NCBI GenBank assembly: GCA_037384065.1
Contig: JARROJ010000018.1
Coordinates: forward strand, 1-64,000
Direction: 5' to 3'
DNA from: JABDPF01 sp037384065
Lineage (GTDB): Bacteria; Pseudomonadota; Gammaproteobacteria; Xanthomonadales; SZUA-36
Length of the DNA: 64,000 nucleotides
In this document: piece by piece, positions 16,923 through 23,944 of the stretch
Layout: each line of letters begins with the position of its first letter
How positions within the stretch are numbered: position 1 is the first letter of the stretch
Notes under the pieces: generated by a model
Database searches by the model: none
Told to the model about the DNA's origin: nothing
Seen by the model: the letters and a program-made list of their open reading frames with translations, nothing else
Made by a program: the position numbers and the translations under genes

Positions 16923-18932
16923 TCACGGGTTTGACCCCGACCCGACCTCGATCGATTCGCCGGCCGAAATCGCGGCCAGATTGGCGAGCATCCGGGGCCA
17001 GTCGATGGACCGGTTGTACGCCCGGATCGTGATGCGCGGCACTCCGGCGCCCTCCAGCAGGAGCACGCCCGACCCGTCGTCGTCGAGCCCACGGATTTCA
17101 CAAACGTAATTCTCCAGCGTGCAGCCCAGGCCGAGCCGGCGATAGGAAAAATTGTTGAACAGACGCAGCATCGGTCCGCTCAGGGCCGCGGTCGCGCCGC
17201 CGCCCCCGATCGACGTCAGGTGCTTGACCGCGCGGCGCGAGATGTCGTTGGTGCCGCTCTGTTCCTCGGGCGTGCCGAGCCAGGCGTCGAACGCGACCGG
17301 TTCCCAGTCGAGCATGCGCAGGTCGTGCACGTAGCCGTCCACGCGACCGCCGATCTGGCCAAAGGAAAAGGTATCGGTCAGGCGCTCGAGGTCGAGGTGG
17401 CGGAGTTCGACGTTCGCGGCCAGGCTGGGCAGGACGCCGAACGGGCGCTCGACGCGCAGGTCCGTGATCGAAACCGCGCCGCCGAAGACCTCGATGCCGA
17501 TTCCGCCGTCGACGGACAGCACGCCGTCTTCGAGGCGCGCGCCGGGCAGTTCGCCGTTCAGGGTGCCGCCGAACTCCGGCCAGCCGAGCGCCCGCGTGAG
17601 CGGCTCCAGTTCGATTCCGCGCAGGCTGGCGCTGATGAAGGTGTCGCGCCCGGATACGGGGCGCGCGCCGGGCAAGGCGTAGCGAAAGGCGTCCAGGCGC
17701 AGGTGCCCGCCCAGCACTTCGAGCACCAGGGGTTCCCCGAGCGAGATCAGCCCGGGCTCGGCATCGAGCAGGGCCGCCCCGCCCCCCAGGTTGAACTTAC
17801 CGAGCAACAGACCGCGCCAGCTGATGCGTGATTCAAAGGCGCGGTTACCCGGTATCAGGCGGGTTTCGAGGCCGGTCAGGGCGAACCGGTCGAGCCTGGT
17901 ATCGACCACGCTGAGGTCCCGGATCTCCAGGTCGCCCGATTCGAGTTCACCGTTTCGCCAGGCGCCCTGCCAGGCGATGCGGCCGGTCACCGCCAGGCCA
18001 TCGAGGTCCCAGGCCGCGGCGATCGATTCGAGGTAGCGCCGGTAGGCGCCCGGAAACTCCAGCGTCAGGCCGGAAACGATGATGTCCGGCTGGACGGCCT
18101 GGGCGTTCGACCAGTCGATCGTCGCGTCCAGCGCCACCGCGTTCGGATCCCGCAACCGCAACGCAATCGTGCTCGCTCCGGCGGACTCCGCGCCGTGCAA
18201 TTCGACGTCGACCGGCGTCTCGTCGAATTGCCGATACAGGCGGTCGATCAGCAATTCGCCGCGCAGCATGCGGGCCGTGACGCGGGCACCGGCCAGCCCC
18301 GCTTCGGTCCCTTGTCCGCGCACCTCGAACGCCAGGCCCTGGCCGGCGAAGCGGCCGTCCGGCGAATCGAACGCGAGGTCGTCCACCGTGACGCCGGCGG
18401 TCCAGCCGACCGCCCCGTCCGCGGGCCAATCCAGCACCGCGGTCGCGTCGAAGCGACCCGCCTGCAGCCACTCCAGGGACGCCGGCGCGCCGGGCAGTCC
18501 CGCCAGCGCTCCGATGGGCTGATCGCTGAGGTCGAGCCGCAGGCGCGTATCGGCCGCGCCCGCGTCTACGGCCCAGTCGCCGCTCAGGCCCCAGACCGTC
18601 ACGCGCCCGCGCGCGCCCACGGCATCGGCTTCACCCGTCAGTTCGTCGAGCCGACCGCCGAGTTCGGCCGCGTCGAGCAATACGTCGCCCGTTTCGTCGG
18701 CGAGCCGGTCGAAGCGCGCCGCCAGGCCGCCGTCGGGCCGCAACTCCAGCGCGAGGCCGGTGACGGTGACCGCCCCGGTGGTGACCGAGGCCGCCGAAAA
18801 CCGCAGGTGCGGCCAGCTTGCGTCCACCGCTTCGTCGCCCGGCTCGGCGGCCGTCGCCGCCGCGGCGGCGCACAGCCAGAGTCCGGTCAGCGCCCGGGCG
18901 ACGCTTGCAAATGGTCTTGGTTCGGTTACCAT
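16923..18932 (-). CDS. ydbH: YdbH family AsmA-like intermembrane phospholipid transport protein
   Basis: 669 residues from the ATG at 18932. The frame is open further upstream, but that part is uncharged by homology and overlaps the divergent gene's start region, so it was left out. A signal/anchor (RALTGLWLCAAAAATAAE) is followed by a long beta-strand-rich repeat region (residues ~50-540) of the AsmA/VPS13-like bridge type. The conserved DctA-YdbH C-terminal domain follows, with FSYRRLGLGCTLENYVCEIRG and VPRITIRAYNRSIDWPRML. YdbH, YhdP and TamB redundantly move phospholipids to the outer membrane in E. coli. It is shorter than E. coli YdbH (~880). It probably forms an operon with the YdbL-like gene. 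The last codons coincide with a small GGGT-ACCC inverted repeat. Confidence 0.85.
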   Translation of the reverse strand: MVTEPRPFASVARALTGLWLCAAAAATAAEPGDEAVDASWPHLRFSAASVTTGAVTVTGLALELRPDGGLAARFDRLADETGDVLLDAAELGGRLDELTGEADAVGARGRVTVWGLSGDWAVDAGAADTRLRLDLSDQPIGALAGLPGAPASLEWLQAGRFDATAVLDWPADGAVGWTAGVTVDDLAFDSPDGRFAGQGLAFEVRGQGTEAGLAGARVTARMLRGELLIDRLYRQFDETPVDVELHGAESAGASTIALRLRDPNAVALDATIDWSNAQAVQPDIIVSGLTLEFPGAYRRYLESIAAAWDLDGLAVTGRIAWQGAWRNGELESGDLEIRDLSVVDTRLDRFALTGLETRLIPGNRAFESRISWRGLLLGKFNLGGGAALLDAEPGLISLGEPLVLEVLGGHLRLDAFRYALPGARPVSGRDTFISASLRGIELEPLTRALGWPEFGGTLNGELPGARLEDGVLSVDGGIGIEVFGGAVSITDLRVERPFGVLPSLAANVELRHLDLERLTDTFSFGQIGGRVDGYVHDLRMLDWEPVAFDAWLGTPEEQSGTNDISRRAVKHLTSIGGGGATAALSGPMLRLFNNFSYRRLGLGCTLENYVCEIRGLDDDGSGVLLLEGAGVPRITIRAYNRSIDWPRMLANLAAISAGESIEVGSGSNP

Positions 18933-18996
18933 CTTCGCAGGGGAATCAAACAGCATCGATCGGTTCACGCATCCGTCATGCGGCAAAGGGGGCATC

Positions 18997-19689
18997 ATGA
19001 ACAATCGGGAATCCACGCAGCCAGGCCGCGTCCTGGTCGTCGAGGACGACCCCGTCTGTCGGCGACACACCGCTCAAGCATTACGGCGAGCGGGCCGCAC
19101 TGTCAAGCAGGCCGGCGGCATCGATGAGGCGCTTCGCCTGGCGACGGACTGGCGGCCCGCCCTGATCCTGACGGATTTGCATCTGCCCGACGGCAGCGGC
19201 GCCGAGCTCGCTCGGCGGGTTCGCGCGCGCTGGCCCGCGGGCCAACCGCCGCCGCAGTTCGTGGCCATGACCGCCGCCGATCCCGCGCGATGCGCAGGCA
19301 TGCTGGACGACGGCGACTTCTCCCGGGTGCTGCGCAAGCCCTTCACACCGGGCGCACTGACGGCTCTGAGCGATGACCACGCCGCTGAAACGCGTGGCGC
19401 CGACGCCCGGCTGCAACGCCTCGCGCGCCGGGAAGTGCGCCGGCAGATTCCCCGCATGACGAGCTTGCTTGAATCCGGGCGGCTCGGCGCCGCGGCGCGG
19501 CTCGCGCACCGCCTCGCGGCCTCCGCGGCCGTGTGCGGCGCAGCGGAGCTCGGCCGGCGCCTGCAGGCCTTCAGCGACGCCTGCGCGAACCGGTCGCTGC
19601 CGGGCGAACTGGCGGAGACGTTCACGGCCGCTCGGCGCTCGGCCCGGGATTTCGTGGAAGGCGTGGCGAGCCGTTGCGAATCAGGCTGA
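18997..19689 (+). CDS. Response regulator receiver fused to a C-terminal HPt-like domain
   Basis: 230 residues; ATG at 18997 follows AAAGGGGG. The receiver domain (residues ~11-125) has the acidic pair Asp17/Asp18 (VVEDDP), the phospho-acceptor Asp60 (LILTDLHLPDGS), Thr/Ala in FVAMTAADP and Lys114 (LRKPF). The C-terminal helical half contains ARLAHRLAASAAVCGAAELG with His171 in the HPt pattern AHxLxxxAxxxGAxxL. A REC-HPt arrangement usually forms an intermediate of a phosphorelay. No kinase gene is nearby, so it is an orphan. It diverges from ydbH, and its last codons overlap pdxJ convergently by 9 bases. Confidence 0.82.
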   Translation: MNNRESTQPGRVLVVEDDPVCRRHTAQALRRAGRTVKQAGGIDEALRLATDWRPALILTDLHLPDGSGAELARRVRARWPAGQPPPQFVAMTAADPARCAGMLDDGDFSRVLRKPFTPGALTALSDDHAAETRGADARLQRLARREVRRQIPRMTSLLESGRLGAAARLAHRLAASAAVCGAAELGRRLQAFSDACANRSLPGELAETFTAARRSARDFVEGVASRCESG

Positions 19690-20409
19690 CCGGATCCGAT
19701 CCTGCATTTCGCGGACCGCGGCGTCCAGGCCGACGAAAATGGCGTGCGCGATGATCGAGTGCCCGATGTTCAGTTCGGTCATGTACGGCAATCGCGCAAC
19801 GGGCTGCACGTTGTCGAGATGGAGGCCGTGACCGGCATTGATCTGCAATCCGAGATCATGGCCGTAAACGGCCGCCTCGTGCAGACGCGCCAGTTCCGCC
19901 GCCTGTGCGGCGCCCTCGGCATCGGCATAGGTGCCGGTATGCAATTCGACCACGGGCGCGCGGACGGCCCGCGCGGCCAGTAACTGGTCGCGGTCCGGGT
20001 CGATGAACAGCGAAACCCGAATGCCGGCCTCGGTCAGCCTGCGCACGGCGGCCGCGATCGCCTGCTCGTTACCGGCGACGTCCAGACCGCCCTCGGTGGT
20101 CAGTTCCTCGCGCTTTTCCGGCACCAGGCAAACGTCGGCCGGACGGTGCTCGAGCGCGATGTCGAGCATCTCGGCAGTGACGGCCATTTCGAGGTTAATG
20201 CGCGTTTGCGTGTCCCGGCACAGGACGCGCACGTCCGCATCCTGGATGTGACGGCGGTCTTCGCGCAGGTGCACCGTGATGGAATCCGCTCCGGCCGCTT
20301 CCGCCAGCGCCGCCGCCTCGATCACGGACGGGTAAACGGTGCCCCGCGCCTGCCGCACAGTCGCGACGTGATCGATGTTCACCCCCAGCAAGACCCGGTG
20401 GTCGTTCAT
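19681..20409 (-). CDS. pdxJ: Pyridoxine 5'-phosphate synthase
   Basis: 242 residues, ATG at 20409 with GGGGAG six bases upstream; two bases separate it from the recO stop. The TIM-barrel signatures are clear: VNIDHVATVRQARG at the N-terminus, SITVHLREDRRHIQD, INLEMAVTAEM, CLVPEKREELTTEGG and LQINAGHGLHLDNV, ending in ELNIGHSIIAHAIFVGLD. It condenses 1-deoxyxylulose 5-phosphate with aminoacetone 3-phosphate in vitamin B6 synthesis. The recO-pdxJ pair closes the rnc-era-recO-pdxJ series seen in many gammaproteobacteria. Confidence 0.96.
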   Translation of the reverse strand: MNDHRVLLGVNIDHVATVRQARGTVYPSVIEAAALAEAAGADSITVHLREDRRHIQDADVRVLCRDTQTRINLEMAVTAEMLDIALEHRPADVCLVPEKREELTTEGGLDVAGNEQAIAAAVRRLTEAGIRVSLFIDPDRDQLLAARAVRAPVVELHTGTYADAEGAAQAAELARLHEAAVYGHDLGLQINAGHGLHLDNVQPVARLPYMTELNIGHSIIAHAIFVGLDAAVREMQDRIRSA

Positions 20410-20411
20410 GT

Positions 20412-21113
20412 TCAACTCCCCACGAATAGCGATTGGGATTTCAGTGGCCTGTCGCCCAGATGATAACGGATCAGGCGTCGCATCAGGTACTTCAGTTCCC
20501 GCTGATGGGCGGCTTCGATGACGCCGGCGCGCAGCGCCAGCAACGCCTCGCCGGAGACCAGTTCCTCTGCGTCCCCGGAAGCGTCTTCGCGCCGCACGGC
20601 GCCGGCTTCCGGCAGAAACAGGTAACGGCGGCCGGGCGCGATCGGCTCCTCGCTGCCGTGTTCGTGCTCCAGTTGCAGCGCGAACCCGGCCGCCTCCAGC
20701 AGCCGCGCCTCGAACAGCCGCAACGCGGGTTGCGGCGCATCGGCCGCGGCCAGCTCGCCGAGCAGGCGCCGGTAATCGTCGAACAGCCCCGGGTGCGGAT
20801 CCGAGCGCTGCAGGAAACGGATCAGCAACTCGTTGACGTAGATTCCGCAGAACAGCGCCTCGCCGACCAGGGCCGGCGGCGACGCCACCTGGTCGGCGCC
20901 GGTCAGCGTGCCCATCTCGCCACGCTGCGTCCAGCTGAGCAACAGTGGGCGAAACGGTTGCAGCATGTTCTTCCAACGCGAGCGCGCGCCCCGCGCGCCG
21001 CGTGCGACCAGTCCGACGCGCCCGCACTGGCGGCTGAACGCCTCGAGAATCAGGCTGGTCTCGCGGTACGGCCGGCTGTGCAGAACGTAGGCAGGTTCGA
21101 GCTGTTGACGCAT
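20412..21113 (-). CDS. recO: DNA repair protein RecO
   Basis: 233 residues. The N-terminal OB-fold carries the typical opening (AYVLHSRPYRETSLILEAFS, then GRVGLVARGARG) used for binding single-stranded DNA and SSB. The helical C-domain contains NELLIRFLQRSDPHPGLFDDY and FEARLLEAAGFALQLE. The zinc ribbon Cys residues are absent, as in many gammaproteobacterial RecO proteins. It acts with RecR in loading RecA at gaps. A TATAAT box lies only 8-13 bases upstream of the ATG, hinting at a leaderless or separate transcript. Confidence 0.92.
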   Translation of the reverse strand: MRQQLEPAYVLHSRPYRETSLILEAFSRQCGRVGLVARGARGARSRWKNMLQPFRPLLLSWTQRGEMGTLTGADQVASPPALVGEALFCGIYVNELLIRFLQRSDPHPGLFDDYRRLLGELAAADAPQPALRLFEARLLEAAGFALQLEHEHGSEEPIAPGRRYLFLPEAGAVRREDASGDAEELVSGEALLALRAGVIEAAHQRELKYLMRRLIRYHLGDRPLKSQSLFVGS

Positions 21114-21204
21114 GTCCCGAATTATAGCGTTGCCGAATTGGCGGCTCGCCGTGCCGCCGCCGGCGCAGAAGCGGCCCGACGGGGCCGTCGCAGGTCAGAC
21201 ACGA

Positions 21205-22110
21205 CTACTCGTCGTAACCGAACTGGCGCAGGGCGCGTTCGTTGTCCGACCAGTCCCGGCTCACCTTCACCCACAGACGCAGGAAGACTTTTTTCTCGAA
21301 CAACTCCTCCAGTTCGCGACGGGCCCGGCTGCCGACATGCTTGAGCACGTCGCCGCCCTTGCCGATCACGATCTGTTTCTGACCGGCGCGTTCGACCCAG
21401 ACGATCGCGCCGATGCGAATCAGACCGGTTTCCTCGCGGAATTCCTCGATCTCGACGGTCAGGGCGTACGGCAGCTCCTGGTGCAATCGGAGCATCAACT
21501 GCTCCCGGATGAGCTCCGCAGCCAGAAAACGTGAACTTCTATTCGTAAATTGATCTTCGTCGTAAAACGGCCGGGAAAACGGCAGGCTGCCGAGCACGCG
21601 CTGTTCGAGGTCATCGACGCCGTCACCGTTCCGGGCGGCGATCAGAAACACCTCGGCAAAGCGTTCGGCCCGGACCTTGCGCTCGAGAAAGTCGAACAGG
21701 GCCGACTTGTCCGGCAGCAGGTCGATCTTGTTCACAACCAGCAGCACCGGCACGTCGACCTTTTCCAGCACCCGGGCGACATGGTCGTCCTCGGCGGTCC
21801 AGCGGCCGGCCTCGACGAGAAACAGCACCAGGTCCACATCGTGCAGGGCGGCCTGCGCGATCCGGTTCATGTAACGGTTCAGCGCTTTTCGGGCGGCCCG
21901 ATGAATGCCGGGCGTATCGACGTAGATGACCTGGCCCTGCGGCGTCGTCTTGATGCCGGCGACCTGCTGGCGGGTCGTCTGCGGCTTGGCGGTGACGATG
22001 CTCAGCTTCTGGCCGAGAATCCGGTTCATCAGGGTCGACTTGCCCACGTTCGGCCGCCCGACCAGGGCGACGTAGCCGCAGCGGTAGTCGCCGTTATCCG
22101 ACGCGCTCAC
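21205..22110 (-). CDS. era: Ribosome-assembly GTPase Era
   Basis: 301 residues, starting with GTG at 22110 immediately after the rnc stop codon (22111-22113). GTPase motifs: G1 GRPNVGKSTLMNRI, switch AKPQTTRQQVAGI, G3 DTPGIH, G4 NKIDLL. The C-terminal KH domain ends with GKGGDVLKHVGSRARRELEELFEKKVFLRLWVKV, split around the GKGG loop, which binds the 3' end of 16S rRNA. It is essential for 30S maturation and is normally co-transcribed with rnc, as here. Confidence 0.96.
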   Translation of the reverse strand: MSASDNGDYRCGYVALVGRPNVGKSTLMNRILGQKLSIVTAKPQTTRQQVAGIKTTPQGQVIYVDTPGIHRAARKALNRYMNRIAQAALHDVDLVLFLVEAGRWTAEDDHVARVLEKVDVPVLLVVNKIDLLPDKSALFDFLERKVRAERFAEVFLIAARNGDGVDDLEQRVLGSLPFSRPFYDEDQFTNRSSRFLAAELIREQLMLRLHQELPYALTVEIEEFREETGLIRIGAIVWVERAGQKQIVIGKGGDVLKHVGSRARRELEELFEKKVFLRLWVKVSRDWSDNERALRQFGYDE

Positions 22111-22782
22111 TCAGTGCTCCGCCGCGTGCAGCAGGTCGAGCATGCGCGCCGCCGCCGCCTGTTCCGCCTGGCGCCGGCTGCCGCCCGACTGCTCGGTCTG
22201 CAGTTCGGCATCGGAAAGTCGGCAGGCGACCCGGAACGACTTGCGGTGATCCGCGCCGGTTTCCTCCAGCAGCAGGTACTCGGGCAGCGGCCGGCCGCGT
22301 CCCTGCAACCACTCCTGCAGGCGGGTCTTGGCGTCCTTGAGTTCGTCGATGTGCGGCAGGGCGTCGATCAGGGGGTCGAAGCGCGCCAGGATCACGGCGC
22401 GGCAGGCGTCAAAGCCGCCGTCCAGGAAAATCGCTCCGAGCAGGGCTTCGTAGGCATCGGCCAGGATCGAGGAACGGCGGTAACCGCCGGATTTCCGTTC
22501 GCCCTCCCCCATCTGTATGCGTCGACCGAGGTCCATGCCGGCGGCGACCTCGGCGAGGGTCGTTCCGCGCACCAGGCGCGCCCGCATGCGGCTCATGTCG
22601 CCTTCGCTGGCCTCGGGATGCCGTTCGAACAGGCGCGCCGCGATCACCGTGCCCAGGATGCTGTCACCGAGGAATTCGAGCCGTTCGTTGTTGAACGAGC
22701 CGGCACTGCGGTGCGTCAGCGCCTCCGCCAGCAGGGCGGGATCCCTGAAGCGGTAATCGATCCCGTCGACGGAGTCGTCCAA
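22111..22782 (-). CDS. rnc: Ribonuclease III
   Basis: 223 residues. The catalytic domain has the signature NERLEFLGDS (residues 32-41) and DAYEALLGAIFLDGG with the second acidic pair. The dsRNA-binding domain occupies ~150-220 (DAKTRLQEWLQGRGRPLPEY, then FRVACRLSD and SRRQAEQAAAARML). It processes rRNA precursors and structured mRNAs, including, in E. coli, its own operon leader. It lies 13 bases after the DUF4845 stop and abuts era. Confidence 0.95.
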   Translation of the reverse strand: MDDSVDGIDYRFRDPALLAEALTHRSAGSFNNERLEFLGDSILGTVIAARLFERHPEASEGDMSRMRARLVRGTTLAEVAAGMDLGRRIQMGEGERKSGGYRRSSILADAYEALLGAIFLDGGFDACRAVILARFDPLIDALPHIDELKDAKTRLQEWLQGRGRPLPEYLLLEETGADHRKSFRVACRLSDAELQTEQSGGSRRQAEQAAAARMLDLLHAAEH

Positions 22783-22795
22783 TGCGTCAGCGCGC

Positions 22796-23164
22796 CTATC
22801 TCAGCACGGCCGTCTTGTCGAAGGACCCGATGATGTCGATATTGCCCAGAAAAGGCTTGCGGATCTCGTACTTGACGCGCACGTTGATGCCGCCGCTCTT
22901 TCGCGAGATGTGGATGTTCTCGTTCTTGATGTTGTTGCTGGCGTAGCTGGCCCAGAGGCTGTTCTGGATGCTCTGCTTGATTTTCTGCGGCGTCATGCCC
23001 TTGGCCGACGGATCGTTTTCCAGCTTGCTCAGCGCCTGGCCCAGGGCGTGGTATTCGAGGTACATGGGAACCACGCGCATGCCGGCGTAGGCGAAAAACA
23101 GCACCATGACCAGCACGATGAGGAACCCGATCAGCGTCAGGCCATCTTGTCTGCGAACCTTCAT
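22796..23164 (-). CDS. DUF4845 membrane protein (possible separate gene within the lepB frame)
   Basis: Starting at the ATG at 23164 this reads as a 122-residue protein: a basic start (MKVRRQDGLTL), one membrane helix (IGFLIVLVMVLFFAYAGMRVV), then a periplasmic alpha/beta domain (LGQALSKLENDPSAKGMTPQ and VRVKYEIRKPFLGNIDIIG). The N-terminus resembles prepilin-like GLTLI openings. DUF4845 genes typically sit between lepB and rnc in gammaproteobacteria; their function is unknown. In this sequence there is no stop separating it from lepB, so it could be made only as the LepB C-terminus, or initiated internally; no strong ribosome-binding site precedes its ATG. Confidence 0.7.
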   Translation of the reverse strand: MKVRRQDGLTLIGFLIVLVMVLFFAYAGMRVVPMYLEYHALGQALSKLENDPSAKGMTPQKIKQSIQNSLWASYASNNIKNENIHISRKSGGINVRVKYEIRKPFLGNIDIIGSFDKTAVLR

Positions 23165-23935
23165 TTCAGCCACTTTTTTATAATCGAAATTCAGCCAGAT
23201 ACCGACCGCGCGCCCCATCATGTTGTGTTCCGGCACGAAGCCCCATTCGCGGCTGTCGTTGCTGCGGTCGCGGTTGTCGCCCATCACGAAATAATGCCCT
23301 TCGGGCACCACCCACTCGCGCGGCGGGCGCCGGTTCTCGCCCTGGTGGATCAGCACGTCGTGACGCGCTTCGCCCAGTTGTTCGGTGAAGCGGTAGGCGT
23401 TCGCGCGCGGCGTCGAGCACTTGACGTCGCTGGTGGTGAAATTGCCGGCGGCCTCCAGGTCCACGGCTTCGCCGTTGATGAACAACTGCTTGTTGCGATA
23501 GGTGATCGTGTCTCCGGGCAGCCCCACCAGGCGCTTGATGAAATTGACGCGCTCGTCCACCGGGTAGCGGAACACGACGACGTCGCCGCGTTCCGGTTCG
23601 CCGATGGGCACGATCTTCGTGTTGGTCACCGGCAGGCGCAGGCCATAGGCGTACTTGTTGACCAGGATGAAGTCGCCGATCAACAGGGTCGGGATCATCG
23701 AGCCGGACGGAATCTTGAACGGCTCGAAAAGAAACGACCGGAACAACAGCACGATCAGCAGGATCGGAAACAGCGAACGGGCGTATTCGATGATCACCGG
23801 GTCCCGCGGGCGTTCGATCTTCTTCTGCACCGCGCGGTCCATCCGGCCCCGGCGCAGAAACAGCTGGTCGACCAGTGCAATGACGCCGGCCAGCGCCGTC
23901 AGCAGCACCAACACCAGGGAAAAGTCCACTTTCAT
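22796..23935 (-). CDS. lepB: Signal peptidase I, in-frame fused to a DUF4845 domain
   Basis: One open frame of 379 codons. Residues 1-257 are a complete LepB: two membrane helices (~5-22 and ~54-70), the nucleophile Ser79 in IPSGSMIPT, the general base Lys134 in NFIKRLVGLPGD, and box E GDNRDRSNDSREWGFVP. It cleaves signal peptides at the periplasmic face. The frame then runs through YKKVAE straight into the Met that opens a DUF4845 protein, normally a separate downstream gene. The junction contains six A residues; with one A fewer the lepB frame would end at a TGA overlapping the DUF4845 ATG as ATGA, the overlap style used elsewhere in this window. So this is either a true fusion, a slippage site or a one-base sequence error. 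lepA lies 9 bases upstream. Confidence 0.85.
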   Translation of the reverse strand: MKVDFSLVLVLLTALAGVIALVDQLFLRRGRMDRAVQKKIERPRDPVIIEYARSLFPILLIVLLFRSFLFEPFKIPSGSMIPTLLIGDFILVNKYAYGLRLPVTNTKIVPIGEPERGDVVVFRYPVDERVNFIKRLVGLPGDTITYRNKQLFINGEAVDLEAAGNFTTSDVKCSTPRANAYRFTEQLGEARHDVLIHQGENRRPPREWVVPEGHYFVMGDNRDRSNDSREWGFVPEHNMMGRAVGIWLNFDYKKVAEMKVRRQDGLTLIGFLIVLVMVLFFAYAGMRVVPMYLEYHALGQALSKLENDPSAKGMTPQKIKQSIQNSLWASYASNNIKNENIHISRKSGGINVRVKYEIRKPFLGNIDIIGSFDKTAVLR

Positions 23936-23944
23936 CAGGCTAGC

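Noticed and set aside
16917..16950. GGGT-ACCC inverted repeat at the ydbH 3' end as another REP copy
   Set aside because: It is short, part of the coding end, and shares only GGGTCGG with the 3460-3497 repeat.
18933..19070. 46-codon N-terminal extension of ydbH
   Set aside because: It runs through the divergent response-regulator start and lacks a signal peptide; the ATG at 18932 leads directly into one.
19690..21027. Upstream extension of the pdxJ frame through recO
   Set aside because: PdxJ homology begins exactly at 20409 with a good ribosome-binding site; the rest is the recO gene in another frame.
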